From positions 47,439,824 to 47,503,823 of the forward strand of contig JARWKL010000004.1 in the NCBI GenBank assembly GCA_029961685.1: a stretch of 64,000 nt of DNA. Direction: 5' to 3'. The position numbers and the translations under genes were made by a program. Under the pieces are notes generated by a model. That model had not been told where the DNA came from, did no database searches, and worked only from the letters and a program-made list of their open reading frames with translations. This DNA comes from Aristolochia californica (Eukaryota > Streptophyta > Magnoliopsida > Piperales > Aristolochiaceae). Of this stretch, positions 45,642 to 57,835 are shown one piece after another (within the stretch, counting starts at the first letter, position 1; every line of letters starts with the position of its first letter).

Positions 45642-48600
45642 ATCCTCTTCTGATTTGATGTCTGTTTGTTTTCCACCAGAAGGCCTTTCTTTACAGCTTG
45701 TGGGTTTCTCTCTTGTTTCCTTTTTTAGGATTTTAGCTCCATACTTGCTTTTGTCTTTTAAGGTTTTTAGAGATGGGCTAGTTGGCTGTGTCTGCAATTT
45801 GCATGAACACCATCTGGGTTGACGTGTTTCCACGGGTCGATCATACTGGTGGGAGGATTCGAATCTCTTCTCTTGTACTCTTTCAAATTAGGGTTTGCAG
45901 AGGAGCTTATGAAACTCTTTGGAGTTCAGAATTTGATCTAATATAATCGTGAGAGCGATATTGTTTTTACACCGTGTGGTTACCCAGGTTCCACGTACCC
46001 TGTGATTGACGGGACTTTGTGAAAGCAGGGGTTATTTTCTTCCTCAGACAACGATAGAAGAACAAGGGATGCTTTCAGTTTAAGAATTCGAACACAAGAG
46101 ACTGCAAGGGATTAGTCAGTTCTAGAGGCTATTTAAACTTGAATTTAGACTGTAAAAATATAACCCTAGACATTGACAATCTAAAAAAGCTTCGAATGAG
46201 TAAAAAGAATAAAAGAGTTCTCACCGTGTCTAAAAGTCAGATCCTGAACTGAGAGCTCTCGTTATCATTTTATGTTCCTAAGGCCACCATTAGAGGCCCT
46301 CCAGAGTTTACTTAACTACTGGACTGAAATTTCTAAGCCATCCATCTTTTAAAAAACTGAAGTATAAGAACGACGAAAAAAAGCTATCTCTGTCAACGAG
46401 CTCTACGTCTTCCTGTAGGCCCGTGTAGATTTCCAAAACGCGTGAATCCTTCTCATTAATGGCTACAGACTATTTGGCTCACTGTGAGACTACATTGCAA
46501 GGGACGAATGGATGGACGGCGATGCAGTTTTAATTATTCAATGGTGGCTTAAGAACGTGAGAGCAGCAATGAACTCTTCCTCCAAATTTAAAATATAGTA
46601 AATAATTGAAGGCGCTTGTCTAGATTCGATACGAAGATTATGATTATATCCACTTAAACGGTAGGAGTGTCTTGAATGAAATGGGGGCGGCCTTACCTTT
46701 CTGTCTTTAAACAATCCAATGGAATCTCGCACAATCTGCTTATTTCAACAGTATCGTGAGCTCTTACGCGAGGATGAGGTCATTTGATGCCGTTTCCAGA
46801 ACCGATCGGGCATCAAAACTTCACAACATTCCCTTGTTCTATGAATCTAATTTGGTCGCCCAGAAACACATAATCCCAGAAAATTATCTGTTTCATTGAA
46901 CAGCAAAGATGCGGGTAAGATTGTATTTTGATCATATTGCCTCTTAAATTGAATGAATTGCTGTGGCCTTAGATCCCGTAGTGAACAAATAGTAGAAAAA
47001 CTGAAGTTGAGAAGCTTATAAAAGAATCAATGTATGTTTGACCAAATAAACCCCGATTGATTAAAAAAGTCTATATTGGTTCTTAGAGATAAGGTTCAGT
47101 TGATTCTTAGCTATTCTTATAAAATCTCCATGGTGTCTCTTTTGTTCCAAGGTGGGGGAATGAAACTGTTTGATGAGAAAATGGCAAAAGATAGGTTTTA
47201 ATAATGTTTAACTTTGTCCCCCATTTGCAGAAGATACCTTGATAATCTAGTTTTAGATCGACTACTGAAATTAAATGAAAGGAAAGGAGGTTTAACACCT
47301 GTAAGTTGAACCAGTTACACACTGATCCTCTCATGTGTGATGAAATCAATCAGAGAGAAAGGGTGGTCGTGATCCACCATGGATTCGCTGTCTCCTCTCC
47401 TTCATCGCACGACAGAGGAAGAGCTCTGCAAATTAACTGTTCGACGGGTAAAAAGCTACTTCGAAGAGAGAGGAACGAAACTGCCAAGAAAGTCGTTATG
47501 AGTTGGTCTTTTACCACTTCGAAGCACGTACGGTTTCAGCTGATCTTTTGAGAGATAGAAATAGCTGAAAAGAGCGAATTCTTGCAAGATGCCCAGATAA
47601 TGAAACCAGACGAAAGAAAAAGGAAGACAATGAAACGACTAATATACAATTACTGGTGGGTTATGTCATCATGAAATCTAATATACAATGAAGCGAGAGT
47701 AAAGACGGGGGGAGGGGGGAAGCATGAGCTTTCCTGAACCTCATTTCTCACACAGAATTTTCTTTTACGAAACATTATCTGAACCAAACAGATGGGTTGC
47801 GGACTGAAATTTGTTTCAGTAGCACGTGTGAATAGAAGGGAATGCATATGGGTGCCATTGAACAGATGGTTTTTTGTTAAAGATAGTCCTCACTTGTTAT
47901 AGAGGAGAATGTTAAATTTATTAATTTGAAAATAACTTCTCAAACAGTGATTTGATCTTCTTGTCAACCCATGGGACAGAACAGAGATGGGGAAACGGGT
48001 TAAGGAGTGAGTCGGATCAGGTTTTGCGACTCGTTGCCATCGAATTAGATCTAGTACCTTATTTCATCGCATTGGAATCCGGTATGAAAATCACACTGCC
48101 TGCCCATCTTTCGGATGCTGCATTGTTCGAAACGGATCCGGACACCATTTTTACCTTTAAATGTCGCAAGAAATAAATGGTATTCAGGCAGTCTTCTCAC
48201 TGGACTCAAAATTGCACTTACTTTTGTTATGAAAATACAAAAAAATATAAATGTTTCAGACATGCATGGAATGTCTATGAAGAAGAACTTTCAGGGTTCT
48301 TTCTTTCTTTGAAGTGTCTTTTCAATCTCTTTTTTCATGTATAAAAATCCCATCTCATTGATCACAGATGATGCCGTGTGACTCTTCAGATTTCGTCGTG
48401 CTCCTCTTTTAATGCTGCTTCTCACTGCGTGCTCTTCCGAGTGATGCTTATATATGAGCGTATGAGGAGATTAGCTTGAGCATCATCAGAGGCATTGAGG
48501 GGCTATCCTCTACCCAGACTCATTCACAGGTGTGTTTGCCTCCCAGAGGATTGAAAAGGTTTTGCCTTCTTTAGATGTGTTTTTTTCGTTCTGTAACCTG

Positions 48601-49624
48601 TAGGAAGTAATGTAGGTGATGAAAGCTTTGTAATTTGTTTAAGTGCTTCATTATTTCTCTATCCTGCTGCTTTTTTTATGAAACACTGTATCTTCTACCT
48701 GCTAAGTTTCACTTTTCTTGTACCTTTTTGTTGTATCTGGCCTAAGAGTTTAGAGGTATTTAAGAGTTTTACACAGCAACCAGCTTTCTTCTTCCACCAT
48801 CGTTCACCTTACTTTTAGAAACAGAATTTTTTGTCGATACATATGCCAAGAACCCAATAGAAATGCATGCATTTTTTTCCTGCCTCATGAACGGAATCCT
48901 CTTAGCTTAAATTTTAATTATTATTCAACAAAAAAGCCTTCTGATAGGCTCTTGCAGACAAATTCTCAGCAGATCCCACTTGCATTTTTGTTCACGGAAG
49001 CCGGTTTTTCAATACTTTCTAGTTTCACCTTTGGTTTTGTTTTGCGCCTATTATATACATCTACAAGAGATTCCCTTCTCGCATTTTTGTCCACAGAAGT
49101 CTGTTTTCCAAAACTTTCTACCTTCGCCACTAGTTTCGTTTTGTATCTCCCAGGGGATTTACTCCACAGAATAGAAAGCCAGATCAGTGCTCTTGTCCAC
49201 CACATGATGATCCATTCACATTTTCTTGTGATTGAAATGGGATTCACTGTTGCTGCTCCTTTTGGAGCAACAAATCTAAACCCTTAATTCTTGTTCAGAA
49301 TTTGTTCTTTTAGTAATGATATAATGTAAGATTAGTCTTGCACTACTCTGAGATTTAGCATGATTTGCACTACTCCTTTTGTATCTATCTGTGTGTTGAA
49401 GCCATGAAACTTACACTTAGGGAATTTTAAAATAGCCACATATGATATAGGATTAATAAAATACTATTTCTTATTTCTTAACAGAATATCTTCGAACTTT
49501 GACTAACCATTTTAGGATTTAGCTGGACCCAACTTTTAGATTGCCATTTTGAGATTTTTTTGGTTGTCTGAAGGTATAACCCTCACTATAGTTTTTCACA
49601 TACAGGAGGTTGATTCATCTAAAA
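45642..49624. other. Long intergenic region before the response regulator
   Basis: No full gene is recognised. A 40-aa frame at 47379-47501 (EEELCKLTVRRVKSYFEERG) resembles the first helices of a SAP-type DNA-binding motif. A 74-aa frame at 47952-48176 contains VAIELDLVPYFIALESGMKI and ends FKCRKK. They may be remnants of one gene but cannot be assigned. The part nearest 49624 probably holds the leader of the response regulator. Confidence 0.4.
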
Positions 49625-50379
49625 ATGCCTTGGAGTTTTGGTTCTTCCAGCTCTAAAAAGCAGAAAAAGGTGGTGACCACCACCTTCAGCGGGCCCAAAT
49701 CAGCTGGAAATGGTAACGATGGAGATTCAAAGCTGCCTGTGAACCTCAATAACGATGTGAATGTGCTTGTTGTGGAAGACAATAGGGTGAATCGCAAGGT
49801 TCTAATGAGGATGCTCTCTTGGGCTGGGGTCAGAACCCAAGAAGTAGTGAACGGGAAGGAGGCAGTCGACCTTCACACTGCTGGCTTTCACTTCGACCTT
49901 ATCTTCATCGACATGGAAATGCCTGTCATGGACGGCCCTCAGGTGAACCTTTAACGAACTCTTATTTTTGTTACCGGTCAGAAGAGAGAGAGCCTCTCAT
50001 TTTAGCATCTCCAATAGAACAAGATGTAGTAGTTTCAGTCTTTCAGACACTATAGAAAGGCCTGAAATCTCGAGTTGTTCCAATAATTTCCAAAACAACA
50101 AATCCTAAGATGATATAAGAAATTCTCTGTATTTTACTTCACTTCCATTTGCGGCTTTCTAACTCATCTTTCTTACTTATCTGTGTCCGTCAGGCCACAA
50201 GAATCCTGAGGTCAATGGGCGTTTGCACAAGGATCGTTGGGGTGAGCGGGAATTGCCGGGACAGTGATAGATCAGAGTTCCTGACTGCGGGGATCGATGA
50301 GTTCTACGTGAAGCCGCTTAGTCGTGAGAAGCTCGTCGAAATCCTTCACCAAGTTGACGATGATATTAGCAACAACTAG
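49625..50379 (+). CDS. Type-C response regulator (RR22/RR24-like)
   Basis: A stand-alone receiver-domain protein of the plant two-component phosphorelay; type-C members lack a DNA-binding output domain and are not strongly cytokinin-induced. Two exons, 49625-49942 and 50194-50379, join in frame to 167 aa. A Ser/Lys-rich N-terminus (residues 1-45) precedes the receiver: acidic pocket Glu51-Asp52 (VLVVEDN), phospho-acceptor Asp96 (LIFIDMEMPVMDG), Ser124 region (IVGVSGN) and Lys146 (FYVKPLSREKL). The protein ends shortly after the domain, which supports type A or C, and the absence of a long tail favours C. An ATG at 49625 starts MPWSFGSS. Confidence 0.92.
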
Positions 50380-51504
50380 AGAGAAACTGGCAAAGCGTAT
50401 ATACCCTATGAATTCGGATACACAATAAAATTGGAGGTTACAATGATCAGAAGATCACATTCGTCTTGCTTTTTGTCTCCATTGCCAGAACCTTCAATTG
50501 ACTGAAAAAAAAAAATTCTTGCCAAGTCTCCATAAATTCTGTAACTACGAGGGAGCTCAACAGAACTAAGTGAAATATTAACGGCATTATTACGATCTAA
50601 TTGAACTGCCTACTACAACATATCTCGATTGGTGAAAGTTTAGATCACGAGTCACAATTAAACCATATTAATGCAGTAAAACTCGATCAAATTCTTTTGT
50701 TTATTTTCTAATTACTAGGTACGGCTAGAAGCATCACTCTGTTCAATCAGGTCAGTAAGAGAGGGAACAACGGGAGGAATTAAGAGAGAATTTCAAGAAT
50801 TCCATTCCCTAAACGTTGTACTCAAAACCATGTACCTCAACTCTGGTTAAGTGTGAATGGGTCTGCCCCATTTACATTCAAGAGGGATGGGTCTTAGGAG
50901 GGTGATTGGGTAGATGACACCTTAACTTTAGGTTTCAAATTTTAGGAGAACCCAAGAAAGTATTATCAAGAAGCGGTAGCTCATGTTGAGCCAATTCAAC
51001 TTTTAAGGTCTGTTTTAACCAGAGCCACCGAGCAGAAAATTCTTCTTCGATTCGCTTCTGTTTCAGTTCTTCCTGCCCTCCGTCTCCATATCAATTAAGT
51101 CATTTTTTTTAAAAACGACGAACAGAAAGTAGGAAATGGTTAGAACTTAAATGGGTGGATTTAATGGTTTTTTATTAGTGAGAATTGTTTTTCACCAAAT
51201 CGCACAAATATAAATGGGTCTTGAATGTGCTTGTTCCTCCACTGACAGCAGTTCATAACTCGACTAGAGAGATGCTGTGTCCGCCTTGCAGACACGAACG
51301 TCTACTTTAAATCAATACCATATTATATTAGAACAAAACACATCCAACGAAACCTCTGCCGTCTTACAACACAGTCAAATTCACACCCACAATGGATCTC
51401 TAATCTCTCTCGCAAGCCACAAAGCAAAACCCTCCGGTTCTCTGCTTAAACTGATCTGATTATTTCCATAGAAGCTAAAAGAACCCACAGTCCATTAGCA
51501 AACT
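50380..51504. other. Intergenic, convergent 3' flanks
   Basis: Lies between the 3' ends of the response regulator (+) and the Glu-rich gene (-). Nothing recognised besides AT-rich spacer. Confidence 0.5.
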
Positions 51505-52743
51505 CTACTCCGAAGCCTCGGTCTTCACTTCTTCAGCCTTCTCTTCTTCAGTTTTTACTTCTTGCTCTTCGACTTTTGGTTCCTCCGCGGTTGGAGCGGT
51601 CTCTACAGTTTCTTCACAAGAAGGCTTCGGTTCTTCTGCCTGGGCTTCTGGCACTGGTTCAACTTCGCACGGCTTCTCTTCTTCTTTCACCTCAGGAGCA
51701 GCTTTCACTTCGACGTCCTTGGTCTCGGACTCCACTACCTCGGCAGGTTTTTCTTCTTCTGTTTCCTTGGTTTTTGGTACATCTTCCTTGGTGACTTCTT
51801 TGACGGGCTCTGCTTCTTCAGATGCTGAGGAAACAATTTCTTCGACAGCTCCTGGTGTGGCTTCCGGCTCGGCGGCAGGAGAGGCTTCCTGCTTGATTTC
51901 TTCTTCGGCAGCGATTGTCACCTCTGGAGCTCGAGCTGCTACGACCTGTAGAAAGCCCTCATCATGAGTTATCAAACAGAAAATGGCTCTACTTGTGTAA
52001 AATTTATTTGAAATCATATAAAAAAAAAACTAATTTAATTCCGAACTCTGTGCTGGACTCATTTAAATAAGAACTTAAATGAATCCTCAGAGAATCCAAT
52101 GCCTCATGAAATTCTCATTTCTCAAAGAAGCACTAAGAGTATCTCCTTCCAATCATAATCAAAAGGTAAAATGGAACCATTTTTAGTGTGAATTAGTCCT
52201 ATCACCTTATCAAGCAATTGAAATGGACTAACACCTATAGGAATCTACACTAGCAAATTAATCTCAACCTAATAAACATAAATAGAAAACTTCTGATCAA
52301 TGACACTGAATCAGAAGGGTAAGAAATTAACATAATTTGACAATTAAATCATTAATCAAATGAATGAGTGTCAACTAATAGACCATTGCATTAAACCGAT
52401 GATTCATTGAAGATCAGTTCAGAAATTCTTACAACATATACCATCATATTCTAGTATAGATCGTGATCCTACATCGATCAGCACAGTAATCTCATTATAA
52501 GTTTATCAACACAAAAGATTGAAAACTCCCGATTGAAAAAAGATTATTCACTCTCTCGGTGACTGATCTGCTTGATTCCAATTCCTATCCTTCCGGTTAT
52601 CGACACTCACCGTGAACGTACACACAGCAGGATCGAAAAAGAGAAAAAGAAAAAGAAAAAGAAACATAGTATGAACAAAACAAAGAGAGAATCAGAAACC
52701 ATGAAAAGCAGCTCTAATGTCGGCTCACCTCGGCGGAAGCCAT
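51505..52743 (-). CDS. Glu/Ala/Pro-rich acidic protein, Hev b 5-like
   Basis: An intrinsically disordered acidic protein resembling the rubber-tree latex protein Hev b 5 and its widespread plant relatives; the cellular role is not established. The first exon is only five codons (52743-52729, MASAE). After a 783-base GT-AG intron, exon 2 (51945-51505) encodes the remaining 146 aa, for 151 in total. The sequence is dominated by Glu, Ala, Val, Pro and Lys, with repeated PVKEV, KEEEKP and EEPKVEE style words, and ends KTEASE. There is no membrane segment or signal peptide. The antisense strand also stays open because of the GAA/GAG-rich codons; those frames are shadows. A long intron right after the start codon could enhance expression, which is inference. 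Confidence 0.85.
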
Positions 52744-52872
52744 TGAGCTATGAAAGATCGGAAGCAAAGAATAAGCAGAAGTATGAAACAGAGAGGGAGA
52801 GAGAGAGACGGCAGGGTGATGCGAGAGAAAAAATGAATCAAATCCAATGAAGGTGTAAGCCCTCTTCACGGC

Positions 52873-52880
52873 TATTTATA
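52873..52880 (-). promoter_or_regulatory. TATA box of the Hev b 5-like gene
   Basis: TATAAATA on the minus strand, about 130 bases upstream of the ATG at 52743. Confidence 0.65.
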
Positions 52881-53074
52881 CTAACAAGCTTTGAGAGTGA
52901 GACTGGACGGCCAATCAAATCACGAGTATAATAATAAGAAAAAGGAATAATTAATCGGTAAAAGAGAGCAGCGGCAGCAGCGGCAAGGTCCGTCGACGGT
53001 TTGTTTATGCTTCCCCCCTCTCTCCTCCCATAATTCACCTGTCACTGCTTTTACGACTCCCGGAGCGAATATAT

Positions 53075-53345
53075 CCACGTGGCAGCATCTCATTTGATTC
53101 GTAGAGTTTGTGGGACCGTATCTTCTTTTAGGCTGGAAAGTTAGTCTATGGGGCGGTGCTGATCCGGGTCCCACGTAGGAGGAAAAGGAGTAGCTGGCAC
53201 TGACGTGGAGAAAAAACTCATTCATGTGAAGTTGTCGCGGTCCCTCACCGGTTTTCGAGCCGACGGTATCTCGTGGCGGGTCCCATCCATCAGGTTCGGA
53301 CGCCATGTCAGCCTAGGGGCACGTGGGGCGGCCATTTTGCCACGT
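53075..53345 (-). promoter_or_regulatory. Cluster of ACGT-core (G-box/ABRE-like) motifs
   Basis: CCACGTGG at about 53076, CCACGTAGG at about 53171, TGACGTGG at about 53201, GCACGTGG at about 53319 and CCACGTCGG at about 53340 lie 330-600 bases upstream of the Hev b 5-like ATG. bZIP and bHLH factors bind such cores in ABA and light responses. The clustering is seen; the function is inferred. Confidence 0.5.
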
Positions 53346-56300
53346 CGGGTCGGCAGATCCATGATGACGGAAAAAGAACGAGCGAGCGCGATGAAACGCC
53401 GTTACTTTCTGCCGTGCTAGGGTGTAAAATTTGAATCGGTGGCCACTGGTCAGCTTTTCTAAATTAGTCATAAAAGAGAAGGTAAAAAAGAGGAGAAAGC
53501 AGGCCGATCGACTATCGTCACTGTATTATTATCTTTGATCGATAAAGAAAGCCCTCTCAGAGTATCGGGATTGTATCGGGGGTGCTTTGGAATTCCTTTT
53601 ATTCCTTTTCCCAGTGCTGCATCGAAGAGATGCGGGATTCCAACAGGTAGGTCCCCCATTTTTGCGTTCTTTCTTCTCGGAAACTTCTTACGATGGGGCC
53701 CGTGCAAGATGATCACCCGTGTGTTGGCGTCGATGCTGCTGAGAGCGGTAGTCTGGTCTCTGGGCTGCATTATTGTACTCGTCTGCTGATTGTGGAAATG
53801 CTTCAACTGGATCCCAGTTGGAAATATTGCCGTGCCTGTGTTATATCAGTAAATCTTTGAAACTACTCTTGTGTTTTCTTGTTTGATGTCGTTGTAAGAA
53901 CAGGATCATGGCAGCAACACTTACTTTTCCTGAGAAACAAACGATTCTCTTTATCATTCTCCCACCCTTGTCGGATCGTCAGTGGAAAAACTCGACGTGA
54001 CTTTCTTTAACAGCGAAGTGAATTATGGTGCCTTGGGTGGCTGTTATTTCTTGTAGGCTTTTCCGAAAGTGGCTTCGTTATCAGAAGCAAGCATTGAAGG
54101 CCAGCTGCTTTGTTAATATAGCGTATTGTAACGAGGTGGCTTTTGCTACATGCAAGATCTTCTACTGAAGTGCCAGTGCTGTTCCCTCGCAAGTGTCTAT
54201 CATGGCCACCCCCTCCCTGCATTTGACCCTTTCTTTGGGGCAGCACCTCACAGAGATCTTCTTCATAGTGTCCAGGTATCCCCCACCCATATGGAGATCG
54301 CGCATCTTTTTTGGATGGGCGGCGAGCTCTTTGGGCACTCTCCATTTATGGAGAGTAGACAGCTCCTGTTAATGATCATTATGTTGGCGGATTCTTGTGG
54401 GGAGGCGTTGTTTTCACTGGTTTTGCTTCATGGTGCGGCAGAAGATTATTAACTTTTCATATCATGATCCTCTATTTGCAGCTTTCTAATTCTTTTCGAG
54501 AGTTCCTCTGCTTGGGACTCTTAAGAGTACTGTTAAAAGCCTGAAGAGACCTTTACACCAGACTAAGAGATCTTTGACATTCAGATAACACACGTACCCT
54601 TATTGGTTTTCCCAATAAGGTTCTTATTCCTCCTTGTAGAGGAGGTATAACTTTTTTCCCAAAGTTGGATTCAATAAGCCCATAAACATAATAGTGGCCA
54701 GTCCACAACTCTCAATCAAAGAGGTCTTGATTCCTCATTTGGCCTAAGTGAAGTTCACATCATCTTGTCAGTATCTTGACAAGGTCCATATAATCCTCCT
54801 CTTAATTCCCCATTTGGCCCAAGTGAAGTTCACATCATCTTGTCAATATCTTGACATGATCCATATAATCCTCCTCTGGATAACCAAGTGAGGCCCAAAA
54901 TCGGTATAATTATTTTTCTCTCCCTTAGTTACAATTCACTCGAGTTTATTACGAGACTTTTAATCCAAATTTTAAATATTTTATCCATTATTATTACTTA
55001 AAAATTAACTAATTGGTCTATAATTATACTTCAATATGACAGATCGACCATTCTAGTTATTCAAGAAGACTTACAGACTGACTCATTAGGATTCCAATCC
55101 CAATTTCCTGAAACATTATATTTATCCTTATAACTTTAGCGAAGATTTCATGACAAGGGAAGAATCTCTAGAATGTCATCGACATCTTTGTATAACATTG
55201 CAAGGACACTAAGGGTAAGGCTCAATCGGGATGTAAGTTGACTTCCTAGGCTTTTCCTAGGCTGACCAAGTGTTTCCTATTGATTTCAAATTGGAGTTTA
55301 GAAACCTCAAAAAATGAGTGATCTGAACAACCCAATAATCTCAAAGTAAAAGCATTCGAATTGATATTTGCTTCTCCAAATATAATCAATTGGATTCAAA
55401 ATATGTGTACATATGTCAAAATTCAGCCCCAAAATTAAGGAGATCCAGCTACTATAAAACGTAAGGATGGGCCTTTCTTCGGCTCATGGGTCACGGTGCC
55501 CTTTGCCTACTTTTATGGATCGGTTTCCTCCCAATAGAAGCCTCTTTTCTTTGAAATTTTCTCTCTTTTCCCTTGTCGGGGATTCCTTCAAAAACTGGGA
55601 CCACATCCTTGTTGAAAGAGGCATTCGTGTTCTTGTTTCTTTTTGTTAATCTCCCTTTCCTCCGGTTCTGCATCACTCGCACAGAAGTGCGAGGAACGAC
55701 TACAGACTGGTATTGTCCCAACTGTTGCCAGTTCTTCAGATATCTTAATAACATCTAAGTGGAGTCGAATCTCTGCGAAAGCAATTTGTTACAGTATATC
55801 GTTCTCCCATGAGTAGCAAAACGATTGTTTCCATGGATTAAATTACGAATGAGATTGCCCAGAAATCTATGCGGCCAGATCCTACCTTTCAACTATCTTC
55901 ATCTCCAACTAGATAGTTACAGTTTAGATTAAAAAACATGGAAAGCTTTCAATCTAATGAGTTCTAACGTTTACTACATATTTAATCCTAATGGGTAATC
56001 CGGATTCATTTCCGACTTTCAGTGGGAAAGAGAAAGACTTTACTTGTGCTGTCGACAAACACCCTCCAAAGCCCAAAAGCAAAAGAGAAGCTCTAATCAT
56101 TACCCTTTACGAAAAGAGACCTGATCAGTGATCAAAAACTCAACCCGCCCGGCATCTCCAATTCTTCTTTCACAGTACAGAATCATCCACCTTCATCTCT
56201 GCTTCTAATCCGCCAAGCCATGCGTGTGTTTTTCGTCTCCACAAAGCAAATTCAAACGTCGTCTGTCGGAAATATTCCACGGCCCCCACATATCGCTAAC

Positions 56301-57835
56301 GACATGAAGTGGGATAATTCTACTGGCCCACCAGTTCACATGGGAGTGATCACGAAAAGAACTGGACGATAAACACCAAAAAGTTTTCTCCACCTCTTTC
56401 ACCAATTTTCATACCTTGTACCAACAGTGAATCTCACTTTTACGCTCTTAGCTTTGTATTTGATTCAGAAAAAGAAATCCAGACGTTCAGACCTCTGATT
56501 GGTGTTTGCAGTTTCAGTATTTACTGATCAATTTTAATGGGTGAGCCTCAGAGGTGAGATTTTTATAAGAAAATGCACTTTAATGGAAAAGGATTATGTT
56601 TCGATTGAATACCACACCGATTGCCTATGACTATGACGAGTCGCTTTTACAGAAACGGAATCTATACTCTCCCAGCAGTAATCCAATATGTTGTTTTCAG
56701 AATCTAACCGTGGACCATGGAATCGTACAATTTCCCTGTTCTTTTAACCTCAAAGCAGCAACCTCTGTCATGGCTAAAACAGTGAAAAGAGGTGTTTGAG
56801 AGCAATTATGACAGAGCTACAAATGCGATTCCACATTGGGATGAAAACTCTTTCTCGATGAGGAGACTAGAGGGTAATCTTCAGTTCACCTAACCCCTTG
56901 ACTCCTTTCTGGTGACAGTGAAGCAGGTGTTCCTCGACATGAGAGGAGAACACGGGATTTGCAGAAACTGAATCAAAATTCAAACTCACAGTCGCTCAGA
57001 AACGCTTTCGGTGGAACAGAGAGTTTGGAGAAGTCGACTCCACCACGCCCGAACCAGGCTTTTTCACGGCGTGGTACGCCATTGGCAGCCTTACACCTGA
57101 TAAATTACTGATTTTTTTTTTTTTTAACGGGAATATCTATCTGTTGCGTTTATCATCTAGCCACGCCAAGCAACCGACGATCATGGGCACTAATGAATAA
57201 AAATGCAACACTCTGCTTCTTAAAGTCAAGACCGCCATTAAATTTTCATAATCAAAACTTTCAGAAAGGTTGCTTTCATACCCGCATCATACAAAACCAG
57301 CTTTTCTATGCACTCTTGGAACCCCCAACCAAACGCTCTTCCCCTTTCCCCCCTCGTTCTCTGCGCTTTGGTTTAATGAAACCAAATTCAGCTGTGGACT
57401 TAAATCAAAAGATGACAAAACCATTCTGAGTTGTCGCCAAAATCGTGGTGCAGAGAGCTGCTGACCCATTTAATGTTTAAAATCAAAAACTGAGGAAGCA
57501 CCCATATTTTCTTTCTATTAAATTCTCTCAAATACGAAAGTTCACACAGTGTCGTTCAGAAATTTCATCAAAACATTCTCTAGAGGTAGTTAAGGAGTTT
57601 CATCAAACATTCTCAAAAACTTTCATTACGCTCAAATTTCAAACCAAAAAGCAGCCCTTCAAAGCGAGCTGAAAAAAAAAGACAAGCAAAGGAGAAAACA
57701 TGTATTCCCTTTATAATAAAGCACATATTTACACAGATCTCGCTCAACCTTCTCTTTTTATCCATTAGAAAGCAGTCGGAAACACTAAACGGACCGGAAT
57801 TCTCCGAAAGGATTTTGGAGCAGCGGCACCCTTGT
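53346..57835. other. Long intergenic region
   Basis: No gene is recognised. It contains a 75-bp tandem duplication (54731-54877), T/A homopolymers and several unassigned open frames, for example 53468-53806 (-) and 54150-54452 (+). The segment 55440-55760 has a less AT-rich composition than its surroundings but could not be identified. Confidence 0.45.
54731..54877. repeat. 75-bp tandem duplication
   Basis: TTCCTCATTTGGCCTAAGTG at 54731 is repeated at 54806 (TTCCCCATTTGGCCCAAGTG). Both copies continue with AAGTTCACATCATCTTGTCA and end near ATAATCCTCCTCT. A few substitutions separate them. Confidence 0.88.

Noticed and set aside
51562..51967. Phe/Leu-rich and Ser-rich frames antisense to the Hev b 5-like gene
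   Set aside because: GAA/GAG-rich coding sequence read backwards stays open; the sense protein has a fitting intron and family match.
55440..55760. Possible organelle-derived (mitochondrial) insert
   Set aside because: The composition and style differ from the surroundings, but I could not tie it to any organelle gene.
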